Shown: positions 1 through 5,795, counted from the first letter of the stretch. The stretch is 10,188 nucleotides of DNA from an uncultured Opitutaceae bacterium (GCA_937902865.1 CALFNJ010000498.1:1-10188); one strand, 5' to 3'. Notes: generated by a model from the sequence alone, not told the origin. Program-made: numbers and translations.

Positions 1-33
1 AGGTCGTCGGTTTGATCCCGATCTGGTCCACCA
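1..33 (+). tRNA. tRNA gene, 3' end only (isotype unresolved)
   Basis: This is the 3' part of a tRNA cut by the left edge. Positions 1-5 (AGGTC) fit a variable loop. Positions 6-10 (GTCGG) pair with 18-22 (CCGAT) as a five-base-pair T stem around the seven-base loop TTTGATC. Positions 23-29 (CTGGTCC) are the 3' strand of the acceptor stem, followed by discriminator A and an encoded CCA at 31-33. The anticodon lies outside the window, so the isotype cannot be read; the missing 5' acceptor strand should begin GGACCAG. The T loop has T where C56 is nearly universal, which is odd for a functional tRNA. Confidence 0.72.
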
Positions 34-37
34 CTTA

Positions 38-67
38 GGTTCCAACGGGGATTCGAACCTTGGAATC
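38..67. repeat. Hairpin directly downstream of the tRNA
   Basis: Positions 38-45 (GGTTCCAA) pair with 60-67 (TTGGAATC), giving eight base pairs with one G-T, around the loop CGGGGATTCGAACC, which can add a short GG/CC pairing. It starts four bases after the tRNA CCA. It could act as a tRNA 3' processing or termination structure, but no T run follows it. The loop read on the minus strand (GGTTCGAATCCCCG) resembles a tRNA T arm, so it may be a degenerate tRNA remnant. Function is inferred only. Confidence 0.4.
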
Positions 68-98
68 GTGGCCGACGCGGCTTACCTACGCTGCTGTC

Positions 99-614
99 GT
101 GAGTTATAAACTGGACGCCACTGCGATCCCCATCCGCCCCATTCGAGAGACCGATGCGTTGAGCTTCCGGGCTGCCTTGGACGCGGTGTGCCGCGAGCGG
201 CGTTACCTGGCGAGGGCGGAAGCACCACCGATCGAAAAGGTGCGCGCCTTCGTGGAAGGAAATATCCGTGCCGGCATCCCCCAATTCGTAGCCGAAGATG
301 GCGGCGCTGTGGTGGGATGGTGCGACGCAATACCGGACGCAAGGTTCGGCCACACCCATGTTGCGGTTCTCGGGATGGGCGTGCTCGCCGCCTACCGCGG
401 CCGGAAGATCGGCTTTCACTTGCTCGAGGCCGTCATTGCCGCCACCCGCCGTCGGCAGATCGAAAAAATCGAGCTCGTCGTGCGCGCCTCCAATCAACCG
501 GCCTTGGCCCTTTATCGGAAAGTCGGCTTCCAGACCGAAGGCACGAAACAGCGGGGAATTCTAGTGGACGGGCAATACGACGACCTGGTGCTGATGGGTC
601 TGTTTTTGAGATAG
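99..614 (+). CDS. GNAT-family N-acetyltransferase
   Basis: Predicted acetyl-CoA-dependent N-acetyltransferase of the GNAT fold, cytoplasmic, 171 residues from the GTG at 99. The N-terminal strand IPIRPIRETDA (residues 10-20) is the usual GNAT start. Motif A is at about 92-106 (GMGVLAAYRGRKIG), with K where the fourth position of the R/Q-x-x-G-x-G acetyl-CoA loop is often glycine. Motif B is at about 127-144 (VVRASNQPALALYRKVGF), followed by the EGTKQRGILVDGQYDDLVLM tail seen in YhhY-like and amino-acid or antibiotic N-acetyltransferases. The substrate cannot be told. A TTG at 60 is an alternative in-frame start adding 13 residues, but it falls inside the hairpin that follows the tRNA. Neither start has a clear Shine-Dalgarno site. 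The family is certain; the exact role is unknown. Confidence 0.88.
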   Translation: MSYKLDATAIPIRPIRETDALSFRAALDAVCRERRYLARAEAPPIEKVRAFVEGNIRAGIPQFVAEDGGAVVGWCDAIPDARFGHTHVAVLGMGVLAAYRGRKIGFHLLEAVIAATRRRQIEKIELVVRASNQPALALYRKVGFQTEGTKQRGILVDGQYDDLVLMGLFLR

Positions 615-641
615 CCGGCGCATCACGAAACCGCGTGGGAG

Positions 642-662
642 GTTGAGCGTTGAAGGTTGGGC
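642..662. repeat. Heptamer micro-array (GTTGAGC type), three units
   Basis: Three consecutive seven-base units, GTTGAGC, GTTGAAG and GTTGGGC, sit in the 104-base gap between the acetyltransferase stop and the lactonase start. No matching arm lies nearby, so it does not form a hairpin. It has the same design as the heptamer arrays near 3599, 4304 and 4375, but an unrelated unit sequence. Confidence 0.55.
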
Positions 663-718
663 GCCGGCGGTCGAAGCTCACAGGGCTTTCCTGCCCTTTC
701 GGCCGTTCTTCCCCACCC

Positions 719-1897
719 ATGAAACGATTGTCGTTGTTGCTCCTGCTTTCTCTCCTCGTGCACTCCTCCGCCTGGTCTGCCGCTCCGACCGGCCTTGTCT
801 ACGTCGGAACTTACACCGACCGCGAATTGCTGATCCCGAGCCGGGCCAATGCGCCCGGTGAACGGAGCAAGGGCATCTACGCTTTCCGCATCGATCTGGA
901 AACCGGCCGGCTGACCGCGCTCGGCCTCGCGGCGGAGACGCCGAACCCGACCTATGTCACATTCTCGCAATCCGGCCGCGTTCTGTACGCCGCGAACGAG
1001 ATCTATCAGCTCAACGGCGAGCCGACGGGCACGGTGAGCGCGTTCTCGATCGACGCGGTGACTGGCCGGCTCACGCTTTTGAATCAGGTTCCCAGCCGCG
1101 GCACCGGCCCCTGCCATCTCAGCGTCGATCACACAGGGAAAAACCTGCTCGTTGCCAATTTCGGCAGCGGCAGCGTCGCCGTGCTGCCGCTCGCTCCGGA
1201 TGGTTCGCTGCGGCCGGCCTCGGCCTTCGTCCAGGACACCGGCTCGGGCCCGAATCCGCGGCAGGCCGGACCGCATGCGCACTCGTTCAACGTCACGCCC
1301 GACAACCGTCTCGCGATCGCTGCGGAGTTCGGCACCGACCAGCTCAGGATCTACCGCTTCGACCCGGAAGCCGGTTCGCTGCGTCCGGCCGAGCCACCCT
1401 TCGTGACCATGCATCCGGCTTCGGCGCCGCGGCACCTCTCGTTTCATCCGAACGGCACGATCGCCTATACGGTCAACGAGATCGACAACACCGTCACCGT
1501 GCTCGCGTACGATCGCGCCGCCGGGACGCTGAAAGAGCTGCAGACGATCTCGACGTTGCCGGCCGATTTCAAAGGGATGAACACCGCCGCGGAAGTGCTG
1601 GTGCATCCGTCGGGCCGCTGGCTGTACGCGTCGAATCGCGGTCATCACAGCATCGCCGTGTTCGCGATCGACGCGGCGGGCAAGCTGCGCGCGATCACCC
1701 ACGTGAATTCCGGCGGACGCACCCCGCGCGGCTTCGCCTTAGATCCCTCGGGCCGCTGGCTGATCGCGGGCAATCAGGACACGCACAACATCGCCGTCTT
1801 CTCCATCGATCCGAACACCGGCATCCCCGCGCCCACCGGCCAGACCCTGCCGGTCCATACGCCGACCGGTGTGAAATTTCTCATGCCGCCGCAGTGA
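719..1897 (+). CDS. Secreted beta-propeller lactonase (6-phosphogluconolactonase YbhE type)
   Basis: A 392-residue protein of the seven-bladed beta-propeller lactonase family (Pfam lactonase, COG2706), whose cytosolic members hydrolyse 6-phosphogluconolactone and whose relatives include carboxymuconate cyclases. ATG 719 is preferred over the in-frame TTG at 650 because it opens directly into a signal peptide: KR, a leucine-rich core and an Ala-rich cleavage region near residues 19-24 (SAWSAA). The mature protein starts with the family hallmark YVGTYTD. It then shows repeated blade motifs: GIYAFRID, NPTYVTFSQSGRVLYAANE, GPCHLSVDHTGKNLLVANF, RHLSFHPNGTIAYTVNE, VHPSGRWLYASNRG and ALDPSGRWLIAGNQD. 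The export signal points to the periplasm or outside, where a phosphorylated cytosolic lactone is an unlikely substrate; a sugar lactone is more plausible (inference). No clear ribosome site precedes it. Confidence 0.9.
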   Translation: MKRLSLLLLLSLLVHSSAWSAAPTGLVYVGTYTDRELLIPSRANAPGERSKGIYAFRIDLETGRLTALGLAAETPNPTYVTFSQSGRVLYAANEIYQLNGEPTGTVSAFSIDAVTGRLTLLNQVPSRGTGPCHLSVDHTGKNLLVANFGSGSVAVLPLAPDGSLRPASAFVQDTGSGPNPRQAGPHAHSFNVTPDNRLAIAAEFGTDQLRIYRFDPEAGSLRPAEPPFVTMHPASAPRHLSFHPNGTIAYTVNEIDNTVTVLAYDRAAGTLKELQTISTLPADFKGMNTAAEVLVHPSGRWLYASNRGHHSIAVFAIDAAGKLRAITHVNSGGRTPRGFALDPSGRWLIAGNQDTHNIAVFSIDPNTGIPAPTGQTLPVHTPTGVKFLMPPQ

Positions 1898-2278
1898 GTC
1901 CCTGCCGTTTCCCCGCGAAATTCAACAGGCCGGAGGGTTGCCCACGGAACACACCGATGACACGGAATTCAGATTCCTTCTTTCCGTGTGTTCTGTGTGT
2001 TCCGTGGGCCCAAAATTTCCGAGGCCTGTGAGTTCGTGTTTTTGGGGGATTTCGTGGTGATGCTGACGTCGGGATTCAGGAGTTCCTGCGTTCCAGATAA
2101 TCCCACCGCGGCCCCGGGGCTAAGTCCCGATGCGCAAATCTTTCCGTCGGACGGATGTTACAGGAGCGAAAAATCGCACCGTCGTTTGCGCTTGGCCCCC
2201 AGAATGCTATTGATGGGTCGATTTTCAGGACGGACATTCCGACCGTTCCGATTCACGTTCACACGCCAGAGCACTGTC
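1898..2278. other. 381-base gap with two nonamer repeats and a weak promoter candidate
   Basis: The gap between the lactonase and the next gene holds an inverted repeat at 1940-2009 (listed separately). A second degenerate nonamer array lies at 2033-2059, with units TTCGTGTTT, TTGGGGGAT and TTCGTGGTG. Near the downstream gene, TTGCGC (2186-2191) and TATTGA (2208-2213) are 16 bases apart and could be a weak sigma-70-like promoter. The match is poor and unproven. The reading frame that runs through this gap into the next gene crosses the repeat and has no protein-like features, so it is treated as non-coding. Confidence 0.5.
1940..2009. repeat. Inverted repeat, nonamer family (CCCACGGAA units)
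   Basis: Arms 1940-1967 and 1982-2009 are 28 bases each and pair at 25 positions around a 14-base loop. Read on the arm strand, the right arm resolves into nine-base units CCCACGGAA, CACACAGAA and CACACGGAA, a degenerate tandem array. The left arm differs at three adjacent or nearby central positions (1955, 1958, 1959). It lies 42 bases after the lactonase stop and could serve as a transcript 3' end structure, though no T run follows. Confidence 0.85.
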
Positions 2279-2671
2279 ATGAAAAAGAAGACCAAGATCG
2301 TCAGCAAGACGCCCGCCCCGGCGAAAACCGCAGCACCGAAGTCGCGCAAGACCGCCGCCAGCGTCGCGCCCGCGCCCGCTCCTGCCCCCGCCGTCAAGAA
2401 GTCGGCGCCCAGGGCGGTCGTCACCGTGATCTCGGCCCAAGTCAATGTGGGCTTCGGCAACACGCTCCACATCCGGGGCGTCGGTCCCGGCCTCAGCTGG
2501 GACAAGGGTATCGCGATGAACTGCGTCGCGGACGACCGGTGGTCGGTCTCGATCCCCGACGCGGCGAGCCCCGTGGTCTGCAAATTTCTGATCAACGATC
2601 TGATCTGGTGCGCCGGCGACGACTTCGTCATCACCCCCGGCACGAAAATGGCGATCACGCCCGTTTTCTGA
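2279..2671 (+). CDS. Small protein: H1-like K/A/P-rich tail plus possible CBM20-like domain
   Basis: A 130-residue protein. Residues 1-45 are rich in lysine, alanine and proline (MKKKTKIVSK, TPAPAKTAAPKSRK, then an AP repeat), like bacterial histone-H1-type DNA-binding tails or a flexible linker. Residues 46-130 look like a compact beta domain. The pattern GNTLHIRGVGPGLSWDKGIAM, then DRWSVSIPD, then VVCKFLINDLIWCAGDDF resembles the starch- or glycogen-binding CBM20/CBM48 layout (G-x-L-x-I-x-G near the start, W-D, W-x-V-x-I-P, K-F-x-I, W-x-x-G). That domain call is by pattern only and is tentative. ATG 2279 was chosen because the tail begins there, and upstream codons run through repeat DNA. 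There is no signal peptide. It converges on the DUF374 gene across a perfect hairpin. Function is unknown. Confidence 0.72.
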   Translation: MKKKTKIVSKTPAPAKTAAPKSRKTAASVAPAPAPAPAVKKSAPRAVVTVISAQVNVGFGNTLHIRGVGPGLSWDKGIAMNCVADDRWSVSIPDAASPVVCKFLINDLIWCAGDDFVITPGTKMAITPVF

Positions 2672-2692
2672 GGTCAGCGCCGCCGTCGTGCT

Positions 2693-2794
2693 GATTCGGA
2701 AGTTTCACCACAGAGGCACGGAGACACAGAGATCGAACAACTACCGAAAGGTTTTCTCTGTGTCTCCGTGCCTCTGTGGTGAAACTTCCGAATC
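2693..2794. repeat. Perfect 40-bp inverted repeat, octamer family (CACAGAGG units)
   Basis: Arms 2693-2732 and 2755-2794 are perfectly complementary over 40 bases around a 22-base loop. Inside the left arm are eight-base units CACAGAGG, CACGGAGA and CACAGAGA (2709-2732), so the arm is itself a degenerate tandem array, flanked outward by GATTCGGAAGTTTCAC. It starts 21 bases after the stop at 2671 and ends 10 bases before the stop codon of the minus-strand gene at 2805. The placement suits a two-way transcription terminator, but the inner flank has only a four-T run. Related copies are at 5692-5795 and 8601-8681, and a diverged one at 4424-4485. Confidence 0.95.
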
Positions 2795-2804
2795 GGATTG
2801 AATT

Positions 2805-3548
2805 TCAGTCCCGATTGATCGCCAGCAGGCGCGCCTGCACGCGGGCCACCGCTTCGTCGCGGTCGCCCGCGATGTCTGCCGCCGGGACGTGTTCACAGCG
2901 CAGCCGGATCCGGGAGAACGGCCGCGGCACATAAAAGCGGTCCCAGCTCCGAAGCTGCCAGGCCGAGGTGAATTCGCCGCCGATCAGCAGCAGCGGCGTG
3001 CGCGTGCGCCGGGCGACGATGAGTCCACCGGGTTTCAATTCGTAGCAGGGTCCGCGCGGGCCGTCCGGCGTGATGCCGATGTCGTGCCCCGCGCGCAGCA
3101 TCTCGACGAGCGCCGAGGCCGCCTCGCGTCCCAGCCGGCTGCTCGAACCACGCACCGTGCTCAGCCCCACCGTCGAAAAAAAGGCATGCAGCCAGGCGCC
3201 ATCGCGACTCGCGCTCACCAGCGCGTAGGCCGGACGGCCCTGACGAAAGCGCCGCACGATCTCCGCCGAGAGAAACAGGCGGTTGTGCCAGAGGACGATC
3301 GCCACGGGTTCGTCGCGCTTCGTGATATTGCGCCGATCCTCCTCCGACAACTCCAGCCGCAGCGACCGCCCCCACATCCGGAGCAGCAGCGTCAGCGGCG
3401 AGAGCACCACCCGCCGCCACGCCGGAATGGCATGCACCTCGTCGGTCGCTGCGACAGACGCCGGCGTCGGATCAGGCGGAAGGGAGCCGGCGGAAGAAGT
3501 ATCGGGCGAGGGATTCAGCGTCGCCGGTTGTCGCCCAAACGTTGTCAC
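2805..3548 (-). CDS. DUF374 lysophospholipid acyltransferase-like protein
   Basis: A 247-residue protein from the GTG at 3548 (complement), of the DUF374 branch of the LPLAT superfamily. Members transfer acyl chains to lipid acceptors at the inner membrane; some resemble lipid A acyltransferases. Residues 48-58 (VLSPLTLLLRMW) form a short hydrophobic segment. The superfamily histidine motif is VLWHNRLFLS (about 85-94). SASRDG (112-117), GSSSRLG (134-140) and TPDGPRGP (160-167) are the DUF374 signature blocks. Residues 1-40 are Pro/Ala/Ser-rich and not conserved-looking, so the GTG at 3437 (210 residues) is a realistic alternative start. It is transcribed towards the H1-tail protein and away from the gene at 3771, so it stands alone. 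Acceptor and acyl donor are not known. Confidence 0.88.
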   Translation of the reverse strand: MTTFGRQPATLNPSPDTSSAGSLPPDPTPASVAATDEVHAIPAWRRVVLSPLTLLLRMWGRSLRLELSEEDRRNITKRDEPVAIVLWHNRLFLSAEIVRRFRQGRPAYALVSASRDGAWLHAFFSTVGLSTVRGSSSRLGREAASALVEMLRAGHDIGITPDGPRGPCYELKPGGLIVARRTRTPLLLIGGEFTSAWQLRSWDRFYVPRPFSRIRLRCEHVPAADIAGDRDEAVARVQARLLAINRD

Positions 3549-3568
3549 GCGCCAAGCGAAAGTTACAT

Positions 3569-3619
3569 CCGCCGGCCCACGGCGGGAAATCGCAAGGGCC
3601 AAGGAACAAGCACCAAAGA
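3569..3619. repeat. Short GC hairpin and heptamer micro-array upstream of the DUF374 gene
   Basis: CCGCCG (3569-3574) pairs with CGGCGG (3580-3585) around GCCCA. This falls about 20 bases upstream of the predicted minus-strand start, so it may be in that gene's leader. Just beyond it, 3599-3619 reads as three seven-base units, CCAAGGA, ACAAGCA and CCAAAGA. Both lie in the divergent gap 3549-3770, where no clear promoter could be picked out. Confidence 0.4.
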
Positions 3620-3684
3620 AGGACGGAGGCAGGCGCACCGATTGATCAATTCGGAAACAACCGGGACCCCGAATCCGGAGAAAT

Positions 3685-3737
3685 AATTCAGAAGCCAGGA
3701 AGCCACGAAAGATTCCTGGTTTCCTGGCTTCTGAATT
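3685..3737. repeat. Inverted repeat, GAAGCCAG octamer family, copy 1
   Basis: Arms 3685-3709 and 3713-3737 are 25 bases each with a three-base loop. They pair at all but one position (C3706 against C3716), with one G-T wobble (3702/3720). The arm AATTCAGAAGCCAGGAAGCC contains the octamer GAAGCCAG followed by GAAGCCA. It lies 33 bases before the start codon at 3771, so it would fold in that gene's upstream region. A nearly identical copy is at 8719-8771. Confidence 0.93.
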
Positions 3738-3770
3738 CATCCGTTTCCTGACTCCATCTCCTGTCTCCCG

Positions 3771-4295
3771 ATGAACCCTTGTCCTTACCTTCCCGATCCG
3801 CGGCCAGGTCTGAACTGGCGGACGCTGCACATCCATCGGGAGGACGAACGCGGGGCAGAGTTTTATCACGACTGCCTCGAGTATGCGCATTCCCTCTGGC
3901 AGCGCGGCCACGCCGCGCGCGCCGTGCTCTGCCTGGACCGGGCGTTCGGGGCGGAACTGCAGGGCAACGAAGAGGTGCTCCATGCCTGGCCTTTGCCCTA
4001 CGGCGCGATGGTCTGGCTGCTGCGCCACACGCCGCCGGATGTTTTCCTCGGCAATCCGCGCGTGCATTTCCAGCACTACGCCGACCGCATGAACGCCCCG
4101 CGCCGCGACCAGCGCGCCTGGCGCGCCTGGGCCTGCTGGGCGCTCACCCGCGCGCTGCGCCCGGAATTTCCCGCCGACCCGCGCCACCAAGTCGTCGAGC
4201 CGACGCTCGACGCCATCCTCGCCGGCCTGCGCGCCCACGGTCATCCGGGTGAGGCCGAGCTCTGGCGGAGCGTCCACGCGGCGACAGAGGCCTGA
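3771..4295 (+). CDS. Conserved-looking protein of unknown function
   Basis: A 174-residue soluble protein from ATG 3771, with no signal peptide or membrane segment. It is rich in Trp, His, Arg and Tyr and looks mostly helical. Recognisable blocks are FYHDCLEYAHSLWQRGHAAR (about residues 28-47), LCLDRAF, WPLPYGAMVWLLRH and NPRVHFQHYADRM, then QRAWRAWACWALTRAL. A C-terminal helix contains EPTLDAILAGLRAHG. Such clustered aromatic and His residues suggest a conserved fold, perhaps a TPR-like helical repeat, because a helix pair with an alanine-rich LCLDRAF turn is visible. I recall similar proteins only as uncharacterised verrucomicrobial hypotheticals, which is a weak memory. It has no operon partner: the DUF374 gene diverges from it and a tRNA follows. 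A canonical ribosome binding site is lacking. Confidence 0.8.
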   Translation: MNPCPYLPDPRPGLNWRTLHIHREDERGAEFYHDCLEYAHSLWQRGHAARAVLCLDRAFGAELQGNEEVLHAWPLPYGAMVWLLRHTPPDVFLGNPRVHFQHYADRMNAPRRDQRAWRAWACWALTRALRPEFPADPRHQVVEPTLDAILAGLRAHGHPGEAELWRSVHAATEA

Positions 4296-4303
4296 GGCGG
4301 GAA

Positions 4304-4331
4304 AGTAACAAGAGTCAGGTAACAAGTACCA
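4304..4331. repeat. Heptamer micro-array (AGTAACA type), four units
   Basis: Units AGTAACA, AGAGTCA, GGTAACA and AGTACCA follow one another without gaps, beginning eight bases after the stop codon at 4295. Individual units differ at one to three positions, so it is an old or rapidly diverging array. It does not form a hairpin with nearby sequence. Confidence 0.65.
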
Positions 4332-4374
4332 AGGGAGCTCGCGCTTCGCGCCGGGCGCCGGAGGTTTGGGAAAA

Positions 4375-4418
4375 ATCCAAACTCCAAAATCCAAAGTCCA
4401 AAATTTCGGAATTTCGGA
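4375..4418. repeat. Adjoining heptamer (NTCCAAA) and octamer (ATTTCGGA) arrays
   Basis: Four seven-base units ATCCAAA, CTCCAAA, ATCCAAA and GTCCAAA occupy 4375-4402, varying only in the first base. They run directly into two identical octamers ATTTCGGA at 4403-4418. The array is AT-rich in an otherwise GC-rich region and sits between the gene ending at 4295 and tRNA-Arg. Confidence 0.85.
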
Positions 4419-4423
4419 ATCTC

Positions 4424-4485
4424 GCGCGGAGGCGCAGAGAACCCGCCTTTTCCTATTCAACCGATCGACCTCTGCGCCTCCGCGC
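4424..4485. repeat. Inverted repeat, diverged octamer family (GCGCGGAG units)
   Basis: GCGCGGAGGCGCAGAG at 4424-4439 pairs perfectly with 4470-4485 across a 30-base loop. The arm is two octamers, GCGCGGAG and GCGCAGAG. The right side continues as CCTCTGTGCGAG, and its minus strand (CACAGAG then GCGCGGAG) matches the CACAGAGG family seen at 2693 and 5692 with A/G changes. It is therefore a GC-richer, truncated relative. Confidence 0.8.
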
Positions 4486-4564
4486 CTCTGTGCGAGCCTC
4501 CGGGAACGTCTCCGACTTTCCCCTTGTCCCTCTCCAAGCCACCGACAACCTGCCCGAGACGAGA

Positions 4565-4641
4565 GCGGTGGTAGCTCAGCTGGATAGAGCAGCGGTTTTC
4601 TAAACCGCCGGTCGGGTGTTCGAGTCACCTCCACCGCGCCA
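4565..4641 (+). tRNA. tRNA-Arg (anticodon UCU)
   Basis: A complete 77-base tRNA. The acceptor GCGGTGG (4565-4571) pairs with CCACCGC (4631-4637), followed by discriminator G and encoded CCA (4639-4641). The D arm is GCTC/GAGC with an AGCTGGATA loop. The anticodon stem GCGGT/ACCGC holds the loop TTTCTAA, so the anticodon is TCT (UCU), reading AGA and AGG arginine codons. The variable loop is CGGTC, and the T arm GGGTG/CACCT holds TTCGAGT. A short T run (ATTTTTC) follows CCA. All expected tertiary bases of the T loop are present, unlike the partial tRNA at the left edge. Confidence 0.97.
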
Positions 4642-4716
4642 TTTTTCAAGGCTGCCGAAGCCGCCCCAGCGCAACGACGCTCGACAGCTTTGCCGCTTTT
4701 TGCGTTTTTGGCCGCG

Positions 4717-5565
4717 ATGGCCCTGACACTCGCAATCCTCGCTCCCGGTTTGCTCGGCGGTTCCGTCGCTCGCGCGGCGCGGGCGCGCGGCGTGGCCTCG
4801 CGGATCGTGATCTGGGCGCGGCGGCCCGAAGTCCGGGTGAAGCTGCGCGAGCAGCCCTGGTGCGATGCCGTCGCCGATACGCCGGCCGAAGTGGTGCGTG
4901 GTGCTGACTTGGTCGTGATTGCGGCTCCCGTGGATCAGATCGTGCCCCTTGTGCGGCAAATCGCGCCGCACCTGGCGAAGCATGCGGTGGTCACGGACGT
5001 CGGCAGCGTGAAAGGTGAAATCAGCCGGACGGGCCACGAGGCCATCGGCAACGCGGCTCACTTTGTGGGTGCCCATCCCATGGCCGGTTCCGAGAAAACC
5101 GGCTGGGAACACGGCAGCGAAAGCCTCTTCGAGCGTCGTCCGTGCTTCGTCACGCCGCTGCCGCAGACCGATCCGGCGGCCGCCGAAAAAGTCGTGCGCT
5201 TCTGGCATGATCTGGGCGCGGAAGTCGTGACGGTCACGCCCGACCAGCACGACGAGATTGTCGCTCACATCAGTCATCTTCCCCAGGTCATCGCGTCGAC
5301 GCTCTGCGCTTTCCTTTCCGAAAAAGATCATGCCTGGCGCAATCAGGCGGGCGGCGGCCTGCGCGACACCACGCGCATCGCGGGCAGCGATCCGCAGCTT
5401 TGGCGGACGATCCTCGAGCAGAACCGCGATGAAGTGCTGCGCGCCCTCCGGAAATACCAGGACGAGTTGCAGGCCTTCCATTCCGCGCTGTCGAACCGCG
5501 ACTACCTCGAAGTCGTCGCGCACCTCGAACGCGGCAAGGCCTACCGCGAGAAGTTCCGGCCATAG
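4717..5565 (+). CDS. tyrA: Prephenate (or arogenate) dehydrogenase
   Basis: TyrA oxidatively decarboxylates prephenate (or arogenate) with NAD(P)+ on the way to tyrosine. It is cytoplasmic. ATG 4717 gives 282 residues, the usual length for a stand-alone enzyme without chorismate mutase or ACT domains. The Rossmann dinucleotide loop is LAILAPGLLGGSVA (residues 5-18), in which the first glycine of G-x-G-x-x-G is alanine. DVGSVKG (94-100) and the catalytic block GAHPMAGSEKTGWEHG (118-133, with His120) follow. FVTPLPQTD begins the central part, and the C-terminal helical domain carries HISHLPQVIAS (184-194), GGGLRDTTRIAGSDPQLW (212-229) and NRDEV. It starts 75 bases after tRNA-Arg and is separated from aroA by a repeat-rich gap, so it may be a separate transcript. 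NAD versus NADP preference cannot be decided. Confidence 0.93.
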   Translation: MALTLAILAPGLLGGSVARAARARGVASRIVIWARRPEVRVKLREQPWCDAVADTPAEVVRGADLVVIAAPVDQIVPLVRQIAPHLAKHAVVTDVGSVKGEISRTGHEAIGNAAHFVGAHPMAGSEKTGWEHGSESLFERRPCFVTPLPQTDPAAAEKVVRFWHDLGAEVVTVTPDQHDEIVAHISHLPQVIASTLCAFLSEKDHAWRNQAGGGLRDTTRIAGSDPQLWRTILEQNRDEVLRALRKYQDELQAFHSALSNRDYLEVVAHLERGKAYREKFRP

Positions 5566-5574
5566 TGCCAGGCA

Positions 5575-5695
5575 TCGATCCTCGGATCTCGCGCAGAGGC
5601 TTGAAGGTAGGGACGAGCGGCCGGCCGTCCGCTTTGGCGCCGTCAATCCTCGATCCCAGACCCGCGGGCCGCGCGTCCCTACCCTCGATCCTCGG
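5575..5695. repeat. GGTAGGGACG inverted repeat bracketed by 11-base direct repeats
   Basis: GGTAGGGACGAGCGGCC (5606-5622) pairs with GGCCGCGCGTCCCTACC (5667-5683) with one mismatch (A5616 against G5673). The bracket TCGATCCTCGG occurs at 5575-5585 and again at 5685-5695. A partial third copy (TCAATCCTCGA, 5643-5653) lies between the arms. The outer repeat could be a target duplication of a small inserted element. Alternatively it could be part of a degenerate CGATCCT micro-array. The right-hand copy abuts the next hairpin at 5692. Confidence 0.8.
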
Positions 5696-5795
5696 CATTT
5701 CACCACAGAGGCACGGAGACACAGAGACCGATCCCTTCAAACGAATCTGGATTAGAATTTCTCCGTGCCTCTGTGCCTCTGTGGTGAAATGCCGA
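5692..5795. repeat. Inverted repeat, CACAGAGG octamer family, copy 2
   Basis: Arms 5692-5727 and 5760-5795 are 36 bases with three mismatches. The outer 23 pairs, including TCGGCATTTCACCACAGAGG, are perfect. The inner units differ between arms (CACGGAGA and CACAGAGA on the left, CACAGAGG and CACGGAGA read from the right), as if a unit had shifted. It sits in the tyrA-aroA gap, ending 64 bases before the aroA start, so if transcribed it would separate the two messages or cover the aroA leader. Confidence 0.93.

Noticed and set aside
623..1702. Minus-strand frame of 359 codons opposite the lactonase
   Set aside because: Arg/Gly-rich shadow frame with no domain; the plus strand has clear propeller blades.
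1988..2278. N-terminal extension of the H1-tail protein through the gap
   Set aside because: The first 97 codons cross a micro-repeat and show no protein-like pattern; the lysine-rich tail begins cleanly at ATG 2279.
4304..4485. CRISPR-like array
   Set aside because: Units are 7-8 bases in direct contact, with no spacers of constant length and no cas genes.
3549..4649. Long minus-strand frame extending the DUF374 protein upstream to 4649
   Set aside because: Its N-terminus is the antisense of tRNA-Arg (a known artefact peptide containing VEVTRTPDRRF), and it runs through repeats and antisense to the gene at 3771.
4600..5706. Minus-strand frame of 368 codons opposite tyrA
   Set aside because: It is the shadow of tyrA, ending in the tRNA antisense peptide GGDSNTRPAV; the plus frame has every TyrA motif.
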